Positions 34,009-46,059 of a stretch of 64,000 nt of DNA are shown here, one piece after another. Source of the stretch: Stenopsyche tienmushanensis (taxonomy: Eukaryota > Arthropoda > Insecta > Trichoptera > Stenopsychidae); contig WACJ01000386.1 in assembly GCA_008973525.1 (NCBI GenBank), positions 62,001 through 126,000 of the forward strand, given 5' to 3'. The translations under genes were made by a program, and so were the position numbers. Each line of letters starts with the position of its first letter. The stretch's first letter is position 1. The notes below the pieces were generated by a model. It ran no database searches. It worked only from the letters and a program-made list of their open reading frames with translations, and was not told the DNA's origin.

Positions 34009-34500
34009 ATTGAGTACGGAGATTAGTGAATCGGAGACAGAGACGGATATCTTGCGTCTCATCATACACTCATACATCGATGGCAAGGTCGTGCTGTAAA
34101 GGTACCCCTATACGTCTAAATATTCTCAAATATTACAATCCATAGCGTTTTATTTTCAATGCCATGCTTCTATTTCTAATATATTATTATTACATATTAA
34201 AATTATTATTTTTAACATTACATTTATGATATCTTTTATTCTTTTCTCACGTTTTTTGATTAAATTTCCGACCAAGTGTCACGAACACAAATAATCACTT
34301 GTATTTCTATAAAGGAATACAATATTTGAATGATATTTTTCATAGATTACAAATTAGTGAATCATCACATCAATTATCGACAGTGTAAAGGTTCATTTAT
34401 TGATATACAAACTTGACTTACGCTGCGCTATCCTGAGAGAGAAGTGGATTTGTGTGGATGATAAATGGTGGACATACGAATATGGCACCTATGTTTACCG
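34009..34500 (+). repeat. Repeat unit A-C (block A then inverted block C)
   Basis: Block A at 34009-34190 matches 28941-29135. About 180 bp further, block C appears in minus orientation (34372-34500: CGACAGTGTAAAGGTTCATT, AGAAGTGGATTTGTGTGGAT). The same A(+) then C(-) order exists at 48.4-49.0 kb and, inverted, at 54.7-55.0 kb. This copy abuts the truncated Tc1. Confidence 0.7.
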
Positions 34501-36379
34501 AGGTGAGCGTGTCTAAAATGCAAATAATATATTATAATAGTTTCAATTACAATCCATGATGCTTTATAAAGTTTTATCATATGAGGCCTCTATTTTATTA
34601 TTTTTTGCTAAAATATAAACTTTTGGCGAGTGTAGCATTTCTATTTACGATATTCGTACGTGCCAAATGCTTCAGGATATTGAATGACACGTCGTTGCCA
34701 TTTTCATTCATTTCTTAAATTTGTATTTTTACAGTATTGCTATTATTAAGAGTTGCCATTCAGCTTTTTTAAAAGACACAGCAAATGAATTAAAAAGTGC
34801 AACTGCGAATAGAGCTATTCAACAAAATCGGCAGACAAATTCTCAGCATGTCTAGTGCGGCAATCAGTCGAAGAATTTAAAGAAGCCGCTGCGCTTTCGT
34901 CGACTTCTCTTGTTCCCGGTTATTCGACCATCCGAGTCGTCATCGACGCTGTCCAACTTGAAGGGGCTATTGTCAATTTCCGGCTAACTTATGGGATTTT
35001 CGGAGAAGCAATCGCCCTGAAAAATTGTCTCATCAAATTGGAAAACATGAATTAACAAATTCGTCCATCGATCACTGGCGTCGCGCACCGGCGATCAGTC
35101 ATCCCTCAAACTAATGCGCCCATAAAACATATCGCCCTTCCTCTCTGCACGTTTGGCTCAATTTGTAATCCGGGCGGGTGAAAAGGCGCCCTTCCCAAAT
35201 TGATTTCCATCAATCGTCTGCATTTTTTTTCTTTCGCAGATGAAATTTTTCCGCATCTCAAGTAGGACACACTCACTTTTCAAAATAATCGCCCAAACAC
35301 GATTAATGAGAGCGCTCTATCTGTCATTTCAATCGATGCAATTTCAATCCATTGAAATCTACTGTTATGTTTAAATATATTGATGCAGTAAACTCTTTTG
35401 TAGGTACAACTGAAATTTCGTTTCAATCTATTGGCTGGTTAAAGAATTATATCAATTTTACATTTACATACAGTAGAGTTTGATGAATTTATTGCGAAAT
35501 CGCCCGGACTTTGAAGTGTTAAAGGACACCGTGATCTGTCAGAAACATTGTATGAAGATAATTCACGCAGTGTTCCGAAATTTTTGTAATCTATGAATCT
35601 GATCGTTATTTGCATTGTTAAATATGACTTGCATTCATTCACAAGCGAATTTATTCACCCCAAGGTCCGTACCAAATCATGGCTCGAGCGGGTCCTCGCA
35701 TTCTCACGGTCACTCGCCGCTCTAAGCTATTATGGTTTGTGATTCTATATCTTATCTAAAAAAGCGAATACTGTTTTTGTTTAAATTTATAATTATTTTA
35801 CGTATTATCATGTGTTAAATTGCGAATACGTTAAAACAATATATTTCATTCGATCGGATTTAATAAAAACCTGAGATCAATACACCCGGAAGAGAAATGC
35901 TGAGAACGACGAAAGGCGATCGTAAAATATAAACATTTGTAGGTGAAATGATGAAAGTCTACGTTATTGTTCCGTAAGTGATAAGAAAAAGATATTGAAG
36001 AGTGTTCAGCAGCGACTTTATCGGCCTGATGAAGATGACGACGGTACATAAAACAGGAAGCGTCTGTCATAGAAACGGAATCGAATGATGATATATGTAT
36101 AGGAATCGAGATAGACGGAAAAAATGTTATCCGATTTTCAAAGTGTAACAATAAATTCAGTTAAATTAGTAACAATTACAAAATTGAACAAACGATATTA
36201 TTTAATAGGACATATATAATTGTGCTGTGTATACGAACGATTGATTCAAATATCATCGAACGGGATTGGATTACACGTTCCTGCGATGGCGTCGATTCAA
36301 TGCAACAAGTAATGGAGATTGCTATTGAAACTTTAGTAGTTTTTTTTTCGATCAAATTGCATCTTTCTGACTGTTGCGT
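34501..36379. other. Unique sequence; no gene recognised
   Basis: The block at about 34850-35340 is less AT-rich and unique, with a short frame only. It looks like the other unique blocks of the window, which may be conserved non-coding DNA; this is not testable here. Confidence 0.4.
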
Positions 36380-36570
36380 TTTAACCCGCCGCCGTCTCCC
36401 GGGGCTCGCTCATCTCGAGGGGCGTCTCGAGTCGCGGAACAGTCCGAGGGCCGGACGTGCCCGCGTGCCACTCGTCTTAACCTGAAGAGCCTCGAGGAGA
36501 AGGACGGAGATATCCGCCTCTAAGTATCGACGGGGCTCCGCAGCCTCGACGCGGACTCGCAGCATACGAT
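36380..36570. promoter_or_regulatory. CpG-rich island, candidate promoter or 5' exon region
   Basis: A sharply GC- and CpG-rich block of about 190 bp in AT-rich sequence, containing GCCGCCGTCTCCCGGGGCTC and repeated CTCGAG words. It lies about 0.8 kb upstream of the GC-rich exon at 37.3 kb on the + strand. No clear TATA box or initiator is visible. A promoter role is inferred from composition and position only. Confidence 0.4.
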
Positions 36571-37279
36571 GGAATCTTTTATTTTATCTTCGTAGAGGGG
36601 GTGGTTATTTTTATCATCGATCTCTTATCCGACATCATTGAAAAATGAGAATCTTTAAAAAGCTTCCGGATTTGATGCGAAATGTACTCGAAATTAAAAT
36701 ATGATGGCGACAAAACATCACTCCACAAGGCTCCCCAGAGAGAATAGAATGCATTAGTTCTGCAACCCTCAGGATCATTAAAAACGACTCGCTTTGACCA
36801 CCAAAAATAAATATTTAATGGAAGAAATTAAAATTATTTTCACAAAAATAAACGCGAAATATTCCTACGCTTCAAAGCTAAAAAAAATTGCTTCAATACT
36901 GTCCGATTGCAAAAATGGTTGCCTTAACTCATTTTATGCGGGGTTAGCATAATTAGATCTTACACTTGCAGTAGTTTTCTAAAGTTTAAATCGGTGCTGT
37001 TATGGTTTTTGTTCTGGGATATATAGCAGTTTTACTGTTAACACGTATCAGACTGGGAACATTTTTTATTAAATGACCCTCCGGGCCGTTATATACATTT
37101 GACTCTATATTATATATGTATAAGAATTATATATTTTGATCCCAATTACTTTACCGAGATGAATACTGTCAATCGTGATGCTTGTGACGGTGCATTAGTA
37201 AAAATCGATGTCAGTCACCGATGACTGACGCGGCCTGATGCGCGTTAAAATGCAATTTTTGCTGAGTGTTCTGTTTCAG

Positions 37280-37285
37280 TTTCAG
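37280..37285 (+). other. Candidate splice acceptor before the GC-rich exon
   Basis: CTGTTTCAGTTTCAG ends at 37285 with a pyrimidine-rich run and two AG dinucleotides (37278-37279 and 37284-37285). If used, the GC-rich exon would be a second exon beginning in 5' UTR, because a TGA in the coding frame lies just downstream, before the first ATG. Confidence 0.35.
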
Positions 37286-37337
37286 GACGATCTGAGGGCG
37301 GAACGCGAAGTCCGCGGCATGTAGCGCCCTCCGGCCA

Positions 37338-38218
37338 ATGCGGGCCGATGGCCCCGACGGTCGCGCCCCCGCGCCCCGCGAGGGCGAGCCGCCCAGGGGC
37401 TCCGCCCTGCGAGATTCGACGAGACCGGAGGACGGAGGCGCGATCTCCTCGATCGTCCTGCGCGAGGATGTCGTCCCGGGGAGGTTCGATCCGGGACGGG
37501 GCCGGGGGAGGCGCCCGGCGGAGGCTCGGCCGCGCGGAGGGCCGCTGGAGAGCTTCTCGGCGACAGTCAAGAGCGGACAGAGAGGCGGCGTCCGGCACAG
37601 GGACGCGGAGGAAGCCCTGTCTTCGCTGCTGTGGCAGCCGTACGAGTGCAGAGGCTCTCCCCCACCGCCGCCGGCCTCCGCCGCCGCCTTCGCCTTCGCC
37701 GCGCGCTCGGCCCCCGCCGCGCGCCCGGGCCCCGCCGCGCACTCGGCCCCCGCCGCTCGGGATGGGGAGACGTGCGCGCGAGACATGCGCCTCGAGGTAC
37801 CTGCGCCCGCGACCGCGGATCTTCCGCACCGAGGAACCTGCAGCGTCGACGTCGGAGAGACGCGCGCTCACGCGAGTGACGAATGTGTCGGTGTCAGTGT
37901 GAACGGTGAAGTGATGAGCACCCGCCGCCCCTCGTCGGGGGCGGCGCGCTCCAGACCAGAAGATCCGCAGCGGCACCCGCAGCACCCGCCTCAGCCGCTG
38001 CGCTTCCAGCAGCTCCAGCCTCCGCAGCCCCTCCAGGCTCCGCAGCCCCCGCAGTCGCTCCAGCCTCCCCCGACCGCGGCGCAGCAGCAGCAGCAGCAGC
38101 ACCCGGCGGCCCTGCTGCCTCCCCCCTACAGCACGCTGCCGCCCCCGCACGCGCACCACGCGCTACCCCTGCCGGTGCAGCCTCACGCCTACCCCTTTCA
38201 GCCGATCGCTCTCAGAAG
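37338..38218 (+). CDS. GC-rich 5' coding exon of an unidentified gene (Pro/Gln/Ala-rich protein start)
   Basis: An open frame runs from ATG 37338 (in-frame stop about 45 bp upstream) to a strong splice donor, AGAAG then GTATGT, at 38219, and closes soon after inside the intron. The exon would give 293 codons and end in phase 2. The last 100 residues look like real protein: Gln/Pro-rich repeats (QPPQPLQAPQPPQSLQ), a run of six Gln, then LPPPYSTLPPPHAHHALPLP and HAYPFQPIALR. The first 190 residues are Arg/Gly/Pro/Ala-rich and could be 5' UTR read by chance. A second in-frame ATG at 37914 with a good context (GAAGTGATGAG) may be the true start. The opposite strand also has long frames, expected from GC-rich composition, but lacks the splice logic. 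Such disordered starts are common in transcription regulators and channels; I cannot name the gene. No later exon was recognised. Confidence 0.55.
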
Positions 38219-38224
38219 GTATGT
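38219..38224 (+). other. Splice donor after the GC-rich exon
   Basis: GTATGT after AAG matches the eukaryotic donor consensus. G+C content drops sharply on its downstream side, as expected at an exon-intron border. Confidence 0.6.
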
Positions 38225-39777
38225 CATCTTTCCTCCTTCTGAACACACTCGCACTCTTATCAAAACAATCAGAATCTCGCATATGTACGTCCATTGCATT
38301 TAGATTCCTCTCAATCCTGTCTAGAAATGCATTAAAATGACGTTATTTAGGATGACAGAAAAAATAATATACATAGCTTATTAATCAGTCAAAATGTTGA
38401 CTATAATTTTCAAAAATAAATTAGTTATCATCAGGTGGAACTGTCGAAACAGTTTTGTAATTCGTCTACAAAATTCAAGTTTTCGAAGCTCCCACTCTGG
38501 AAGCTGCGTTCGAACGCAGCCCGGAGCGCTTTCTAGGACATCAACCGGGATGGACAAAAAAAAAGGTCATCCTCAGGTACGCACCCGACCCTTCCGAATA
38601 GACCGAACATACACACAAAGTCGATCGAACTGCTGTCAGATTTCACGCGTTTGCACAGTGACCATATTTCGAACTCGTCTCTTCGACACTCGGTCTTTTT
38701 AGAATTGATCTTTTGTGTACGTAAAATAGATTCCGTCGAGGAACGCCTACGTTGCGCACAACGATTCCGCTCTTTTATCTTTTGAAAATGTTTTCTAATT
38801 TGACCTTGAAAATAGATGAGACCTCTGACGCCCCGTTCCAGTTCGCTTTGCTTACAACCCGGATAAATGAATTCAAAGGGCCCGCATATAAGTAAATACA
38901 TACATTGCTTGCAATGCAGGCGGCATATCAATGCATTGTTCATGCGTTCACTTTCATAGAAAAAAAAACTATTACAATGCAAAGGAAACAATTTTCATGG
39001 CTGGACACGCGTTGATATCACTCCTAATAGATATAGAAATATAGCTTCAAATATTAAATAAATGGCTTTGCACACAACGATCAGCATAGCAGAAGTGTCC
39101 GACTATCATTATTTATCCCCTTTAGTGCTGGATGTCGATTTACGTCGTCGTCGATGCTTACGAAAAGTACCAACGTCGATATATCGTCGTGTATGCATCG
39201 GCGGCTCATTGACTATTACTTAATAGATCATTTTATTTGCAATGAATAATTTAATGCACAATTGTGACAGTGAGTCGAGATCTTAACTAATACCATCGAC
39301 ACATAAAAATAAATAAGAATGCATAGTCGTTCCGAAATTCAGTGGTCTATATATTTTCTATGCATGTGCGTTCGCCAATTTATCGCATGTAATATTCGCA
39401 TATCTCATATTAAATCTGTGCATTCTTCATTCCGAACGCGACGAGATAAGAAATCCAATTCATGATTTTGGTAATAATGCTCGCCTTTATTGTGCGAGGC
39501 GACGACTCGGTTTTTTTGGCAACCTACACGCCAAATTCGGTAGATATCTCCGCTAATAAATATGACCCAGATGCAATACTAAATCCGCGTCGTTCATTTA
39601 TATCGTTTATGCAAATTTGAAATGTCTACATTGGAAATAAGGTCGCGCAATGAGAAGTGCAAACATAATTCGGAATGACTTTTTCCATTGCGTCTTTTAT
39701 TATTGCAATTGCATCGGTGAAAATGCATCGAAACGATCGATAGCCATTTGTTATTTAACAAAAGCCTTCTTTTGTTA
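38225..39777. other. Probable intron sequence; no further exon recognised
   Basis: A less AT-rich patch at about 38470-38600 contains ATGGACAAAAAAAAAGGTCA and then a donor-like CAGGTACGC at 38576, which could be an alternative short exon, but nothing else supports it. The remaining sequence is AT-rich without coding signal. Confidence 0.4.
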
Positions 39778-39906
39778 CTAAAAGTGAAGACGCACGTGTG
39801 TATTGTTTATGTTTACGCGAATAAATTAACGAATATTGTGTGCAATCAATCCCGAGAGAAAAGTGGATTTGCACTATGGATCTATGTAAAGTTCATCAAA
39901 GGATAA
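39778..39906 (-). repeat. Repeat block C, copy in inverted pair (left)
   Basis: Minus-strand match to the copy at 40948-41148, including GTGAAGACGCACGTGTGTAT, GTTTATGTTTACGCGAA and AAAAGTGGATTTG. The two copies face each other with about 1 kb between. Confidence 0.6.
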
Positions 39907-40947
39907 ATGTAGTATGATTTAAATGAGATAAATGCAGAGGATGATTGCGAGACGCGTTCTCCCACATCTTTCTAAATCCATTGGCGAGACGTATCCCACT
40001 TATGCATGTGACGATTCGTCACTCTTTCGACGCAACTCCGTTATAATCAATTTCACACATCTTGCATTCGTTTCGAATGTGTTATCTTATATAAATCGGC
40101 TGTTTTTTGAATAAAAAGCGCAATTGTGTTGCAGACGCGGAAACGGCACCATTGCATAATGTGGTGAGAATCGCTTCTCAATCTGCGAATTGATGCATCG
40201 TTTTCCGATAATTCGGATCGAAGTACGCAAATCGTGAACGACGAATTTGAGAGCGTTTATCCGCTTTCCCACGATACCGATGTTGCGCAAATAGTAAAAG
40301 TTAAAACATATATCATCGCTTGTCAAACTTTTTCTGGCCATTGGCGCATTGACAAACCGTCGATGCTGAACTATTTATTTAAACAACCGTTCTTTTTAAA
40401 AAAAAAAAACCAAGCCGTAAGCGAGTTTTTAGCTCTCGGTCGATTATTCATAGAAAATTGGAAAAAGTATGCCAAGAGGATTTTGACCCAATGCAATAAA
40501 AAAAGATTGAATGCAATGCAATGCACTCAGATATACAAGCTAGAGAGGCTGTCAACTTATCAGATTTCGTCTAATAAGTTATATGTTTTTTAAATTTATA
40601 ATTTCGCACACACAAAGTAAAAGTGCATCCAGTTTCAAAGATTTGTTACACAAGTGTTTCGCATAACCTATTTTTTATGCAAAAATTTATTGCGCTTTTT
40701 TTGCGATGGTCCGCTTTTTTCGCACCGAATTCAATCGTGGCAAAAGCGACGACACGATGCCAAGGGGTTAAGCTACCGAAAGCAAACAATGTAATAGGAA
40801 ACCGCGTTTATTGAGAGCCGAATAGATCCAGGGCCTCAAATTTAAATATATATATAGACATATAACAATAAAAAAAAAGATGAACAACCAACCATAACTG
40901 CTGTAGATTTGGATCTAAAATGTTTTTATTCCATTTCCAATTGAGTC
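39907..40947. other. No gene recognised (spacer between inverted block C copies)
   Basis: Short frames only; the longest starts at a non-ATG codon. This spacer could be the interior of a larger element whose ends are the C copies, but no transposase motif is visible. Confidence 0.4.
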
Positions 40948-41148
40948 AAACATAGATGCTATATTTGTATATGCACCATTTATCGTCCACACAAATCCAT
41001 TTTTCTCTGGGGACCGCGCAGAGTGAACTAAGCTTGTATATCAATAAATGAACCTTAACACTGTCGATAACACGCAATATTCGTTCGTTTCCTCGCATAA
41101 ACATAAACAATACACGTGCGTGTCTTCACTTTTAGTAACAAAATAATG
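40948..41148 (+). repeat. Repeat block C, long copy
   Basis: Contains CATAGATGCTATATTTGTAT, CGTCCACACAAATCC, AATAAATGAACCTTAACACT and CGTGTCTTCACTTTTAGTAA. It is the longest block C copy in the window. Confidence 0.7.
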
Positions 41149-41284
41149 CATTTGTTGAAGCTTGAAATCGATACATTTGGGCCGATCAAAAATAGCATTT
41201 CAATTAGAATCGTGTTTGTTACCAAACTGAGTATATATGTATTTGATTTATGTGGCTTTCTACTAATTATTATGATTCTAAGAA

Positions 41285-41372
41285 GAATAAATGAACCTTA
41301 TCACTATCGATAACACACAATATTCGTTCATTTCTTCGCATAAACAAGTGTCTTCAGTTTTAATAATAAAAA
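41285..41372 (+). repeat. Repeat block C, partial direct copy
   Basis: AATAAATGAACCTTATCACT, CGATAACACACAATATTCGT and GTGTCTTCAGTTTTAATAAT repeat the right half of the copy at 40948-41148, with a short deletion. It is either a second insertion or a local duplication. Confidence 0.65.
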
Positions 41373-43167
41373 AAATCACCCGAGACTGAACGCATGTATG
41401 CGTGATTACTCATCAACAGGTTAATACATATTAAATTCACTAATTATGAATGTTTAAATTACTTTGATTGTGTACAAATTTTACAGAATTTGATGCTCTC
41501 GTTCCTCTTTTGTCCAAGTTATTGAAGCACTCGTCCAGTGCTCTTCTGAAAATTGCGAATTTCAATGAACTATTTGCCTGCTACAAAAATACTTTTGATA
41601 ATTGGAAATCTTTCAAGTACCCAAATAGCACCTATTAAAATGTAATTGATGAGTAAATACCCATTCAATTTGCGCCTCGTTCATAAGTGTATTGACGCAA
41701 AGATCGATAACAATATTCGCCAAACGAATCGGATTACCACATTCCGATTATTGCCACTTTCGATTTCGACAAAAGCATTGCTAATTGCAGACATTATCTA
41801 TTCACTTGAGCGCGTTTTTTTAATTAAAAAGTATGATTTGGATCTATTCGTACGTACATCGTACGCGCGCCTCGTTATTTTGAGAGCGTCTTTTTTTCGC
41901 CGACGCGTTCAAATTCCCACAATAGATTTCTGAAAAATATCTGGATCATCTGGACACGAATCGGATGCTCGACCCACATTTTATCACGAAAATATTTAAA
42001 CGTAAATAAGATCGAGGCATTGAATATTTGTGATTTATTGGCTCGCGGATGCTAAGAAGGCGCTGATGGCGAAGACGAATCGGCGACAAAGGATCCGTGG
42101 ATCGCTCGAAAGAGGATGAATGAGCGTTTTCTTCGACCTCGACTCATGAGAATTGGCCACGTTGATCCATTTCAGTCGAAGATCGCGCTTATTTTTGCTT
42201 ATGGTCAAATCTGCAAGAAAAAAAATTGTTAGGAAGCTCGAACGGCGCTGCCGCTTTTGTAATGCCGGTATCTCTCCTGTGATTTTCCTTTGTTGGTCTG
42301 GAATTTCATGGGGATTCTGAGAACGTCTTCGCGTTATTGTGTAGGAGGGCATTCAAAAAAGGCACTGATGCGTGGAGAACGCGGTCAAATAATAAAAGTG
42401 CTCCGATTCGGCGTCCATAGAAACATCTCGCAAGTAGACGATGGCTTCCATAACGGCAACGATTGCACTCTTCGACCGCCTCTTTCTAATGCGAGACCTT
42501 GCAGTTCATGAGTCACTCTTTCAATGTTTGGAGGGTCAGAATTGATCCTTCGACGAGATTTAATCTGAGCGCCTATTTACATTTCCCCTCGATGAGGTAA
42601 TTGTAGAAACGCGATGATCGAAACGGGGTGTGTCGCTATAGTTACGAGCGGTAATTTTAGGGCGAGAATATAGAAACGGGCGCATTTACCAGATCTGGCA
42701 GCTCTAATGCCTGCCAATAATGATGCTCTATCGATTGTGTAACAAATTGTAGATTGTAATTGGACCACAGCGATAGTTTATCCGAGAAGAGCGTCATTAT
42801 TATGTTTGTAGAAACAATCTAGCTCGAATCTCGCTATGACACGACGGATTCGAACTGGGATTTCGACGGTCATCAGTCTCGCAAATTACCATTACATCTT
42901 CGTTGGAAATACAGATTACTCCCGTACGGTACATAAAATTTGGTACCAAAGCTAAACATGAACTCCAATACAGGTAGACGATGACGAGGGATACGTTCTG
43001 GAGAAAGTCGCGATAAACGAGGGGATATTAATTAATTACTTGCGTCTGCGTTGTAAAAATGAATCTAGTATTCTTTGCTTGGCCTGTCAACTTTTTTTTT
43101 AATTTGTCGATAAATGTCTAATAATCCATTACAAACACAATTGTTTTTTTTCCCTTTTTGAAGATAA
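41373..43167. other. Unique sequence; no gene recognised
   Basis: Mixed AT-rich and moderately GC-rich sequence (about 42030-42780). Frames of up to 105 codons on the two strands overlap each other, show no domain and lack clear splice sites. Confidence 0.4.
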
Positions 43168-43470
43168 TTAATGAAAGTTATTGATTGGCGCCACGATCTT
43201 GCCTGCAGAAGGGACTGTTTTTACCTTCTTTGGAAACGATTCTCCTCTTTCTGTGAAGTAATGGACCCATGTTTCATCCATGGTTAAGAATCGTTGCAAA
43301 TACTCGACTTTATTGCTGTGGAACATCGCCAAACACTCGATTGAAACATCCTCACGACGCTGTTTTTGTTCCATTAGGAGCAAACGCGGCACCCATCTTG
43401 TGCATGGCTTTCGCATATTCAACGTGCAACCGTACTCTTTCTGAATCTCTGGAATAGGTTAAAAGTTCTT
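43168..43470 (-). pseudogene. mariner transposase central fragment (relic)
   Basis: The minus-strand frame 43422-43168 encodes LNMRKPCTRWVPRLLLMEQK, then RREDVSIECLAMF and RFLTMDETWVHYFT, ending GKIVAPI. These are the mariner signatures L-x-M-R-K-L-x-x-[RK]-W-V-P-R-L-L and T-x-D-E-T-W, the latter with the first catalytic Asp, followed by S-A-G-K-V-M-A. About 30 bases upstream, in another frame, SERVRLHVEYAK echoes the preceding S-x-E-R-V-x-x-x-L-H of the family, showing a frameshift. Nothing after G-K-I-V-A-P is recognisable, so the second and third catalytic residues are absent. About 85 codons of some 345 remain. Confidence 0.87.
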
Positions 43471-43910
43471 AATAGTCTTCATCGAACAGGGCAACAGCAA
43501 ATCCAGTGTTACAAATTCACTCGCAAATACGCGACTGTGCTACCTTACGGGTTAAAATGTCTCAACGCGTCTGCTAACTCGCGTACTTTTATTAATTAAG
43601 TTATGACAATCTTGAACAAGAAATGCTTAAAAACCTTAGGACAGCATGTGATATAAATGCAGTATGCTATGATACATAAGTCACCTTTGGACAATAAAAT
43701 AAATAAGTCAAAAAACTTTTTACGCAATTTCTAATATCTCTAAACTTCCTGTCAGTCAAATGGTTGATCTTTTTGTAGTTTTTTTTTAACAACTCCATTC
43801 CATTTATTGCGAAAAGAAGGGTTATTTTCAATGATTTCGACAATTAACATTCGTGCAGGTATAGCTTCTTAGACGTCATTTTCTCGAGGGATCTTTAAAA
43901 ATTTAATTTT
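43471..43910. other. No gene recognised
   Basis: AT-rich sequence without features between a mariner relic and a MITE. Confidence 0.45.
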
Positions 43911-43982
43911 ATAGTCGACCCTTCTATAGCGTCTAGATAAGGACCACGCTATAGAAAGTTAGACACCCATACAAAATTTATA
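43911..43982. mobile_element. pogo/Tigger-like TA MITE, copy 3 (truncated on the right)
   Basis: Begins AGTCGACCCTTCTATAGCGT and continues to ACGCTATAGAAAGTTAGACA and CCCATACAAAAT. The last part matches an inner segment of the 62.9-kb copy in inverted orientation. The normal GATTGACTG end is missing. Confidence 0.7.
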
Positions 43983-45582
43983 CATGTTTAGTTTGTTAAA
44001 AAATGCAAGTTACTACCGCGTATGATATTATTTATTTTACTGACATTTTAGTTGATTGTAAAGCTAAGAAAAACATATTTGTTTAAACAAATGATCAAAA
44101 GCAATACATAAGGTATTATTTGGTATCATATTTATTGCAAGAAATCTTATTTAATTTTGGTTATTTGCTTTTGACTGCGAAATCATGTGGAGTAAACATT
44201 TGTAAAATTCTCTCTTAAATTATATGCTTTTTTAAAAACTTTTTTGTAAATTTCGAGTAATCTTTACTTCTATCAGTAATTTTTAAATATCCTTGACATT
44301 CAAATGACTAAAATCTTCCCTTTCTATTTTAGTCATACGTTTATAAACCACAATGGGATATATTTACCAGTTTCCATTTTTTATGTGGTGATTTTATGAT
44401 ATTAAAACACTCTAAAATCGTATAGCGTTTCCATGATTTCAATAGATTTATCGTTGATTTTAATCAGAATAATTGCAAAGGTAATGATCAAAGTGATGAC
44501 GTAAGGAATGCTGTATTATACGGGGGCTGGTCGGTAAATCTTCATCAGTTTGGAAATGAAGAATGGACAAACAAAGCAATAAAGTTGACGGCGTTAATAG
44601 CGACGCTCATTTTACATCGCGTCTCGTGGATATACTTAAATCTACTGCTATAGTAAATCATACCTAAAAAATGTCCACATCTTGTCATAAATTCGGAGGG
44701 AGGAATTTTGTATGGATTTAATTGAAAGGACTGAAGCGAACGTAATGTGTTTGTCGAGCAAATGGATCGTTGGAAATATCCATGTTGACGAACTCGCGAA
44801 ACGAATTGCGCTTTGACCCACGACAGATTAACAGAATTAGTATTCAACGTGTTAAATCGGCATTGAATTATCCGTCCTTTATTCGGATGTTTTGTAGAAT
44901 TAGCATTTAACGGTAGTTTAGAGTTTTTTGAAAATGAGCGTTTTAGTGATTTTTAGAAGTACGAAGGTCACGTGGCACTGGCAAGTAAGCGAGACGAATT
45001 CGCTTCGGGCAGTGCAACTGGCCTTTCATTGTAGACTAGAGGACTTACTCTCTCCGGTCAGAGCCGGATCGAGATCCCAAACAGCCGAGGGCCGCACAAT
45101 TTGTCCCACGTTAATAATTCAAAGCCTCTATTTTCAACCGTTGCGTGCTGATTAAACTTATTGTGCCACGCTACGGTTAGCTCTACGGCTTCGCCGTCAC
45201 TTTTTATTTTATTTTATCCATGTATTTATAAAACACAAGAAACATATAGTGACTCTGACAACGAAGATTGAAAACAAATTAAAGTTTAGCAACTAGAATT
45301 TACGTTGATAATTTATTTCGCTATGATGTTTCGAACATGTCAATGTGCCCATGTTCACGCAATAACTTAATTCTGTGGTTATTATTGAATATTTTTCCGC
45401 ATAGAACGATTAATCGGTAATCCACCTATGTGACTTCCTTACTTTTTCTTTTGTATGTGTCCTTTCTTCCAAAAACGTTGGTGATCAGAAGTCCCATTTT
45501 GACTATCAATTGAATGACTTTATCAATTGTGCGTCATTCGATGATGCCTCCCATCCAAAACGGCTTACCATTGACGATCCGC
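43983..45582. other. Unique sequence; no gene recognised
   Basis: AT-rich up to about 44880. A less AT-rich stretch follows at about 44930-45170 with a 75-codon + frame and no domain. If an LTR element once extended leftward from 45.58 kb, its gag/pol is not recognisable here. Confidence 0.4.
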
Positions 45583-45850
45583 CGGTTCTGACACCAGTGA
45601 AGCGTACGGATGGCAGTGGAGCGGGGGCACTCGCGGAACAGAGTCCCCGCTCCTGTGTGTTCGTCCAAATAGCAGCGTTCGAACGCGGGTTTGTTCTGTT
45701 CTCTGGCCGTCATGCAGCCGGACGAATGGAATAGAGGTGGACGGGCATCAAACAGATAGTCGTCAGTTAACTTCTTTATTAAACGCGGGAGAGAGATCTA
45801 GCTGCGGGAAGGATGTCCTCCCGCAACCGAGGCTATCCGACGACGACTCC
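45583..45850 (-). repeat. LTR with tRNA-Leu-type primer binding site (family I)
   Basis: On the minus strand: hairpin GGTTGCGGGAGG with CCTTCCCGCAGC, then ATCTCTC, AATAAA, a region ending CTTCAC, and TGGTGTCAGAACCGGCGGAT (primer site around 45596-45577). TGGTGTCAGAA is the complement of the 3' end of insect tRNA-Leu (TTCTGACACCA). The layout LTR then primer site fits a 5' LTR of an element running to lower coordinates, but its body is not recognisable. LTR start not defined. Confidence 0.72.
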
Positions 45851-45950
45851 TCATGATTTTCGCATCATGCGATCATGCATACTTGCATCATGCAAGAAGC
45901 GATCGCTGTCGTTCATTTAGACGCAACGCGTCCGCAACGCCAGAAGAAAT

Positions 45951-45983
45951 TGAAATTGACACATTGCGTCTAAAGAGAGACGG
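45951..45983 (+). repeat. Fragment matching the region beyond the primer site of the 51.7-kb LTR
   Basis: TTGACACATTGCGTCTAAAG and AGAGACGG match the minus strand at 51664-51636 (CTGACACATTGCGCCTAAAG AGAGACGG), which lies just inside the primer site there. Here it sits outside the LTR and in the opposite orientation, so the local copy is rearranged or comes from two insertions. Confidence 0.55.
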
Positions 45984-46059
45984 AAATCTGCACAGATTAA
46001 CGACGCCATTGCATGGGGATGATAATTCGCCAATGTTACACTGTATAGAATAACGATCT

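Noticed and set aside
37348..37902. 184-codon + frame overlapping the start of the GC-rich exon in another frame
   Set aside because: Arg/Pro-rich by composition, ends at a stop before the donor, and has no continuation.
37245..38159. Long minus-strand frames (191 and 304 codons) opposite the GC-rich exon
   Set aside because: They are antisense shadows of GC-rich sequence. They give Arg/Gly/Leu runs with no splice logic, while the + strand ends at a consensus donor with protein-like Pro/Gln repeats.
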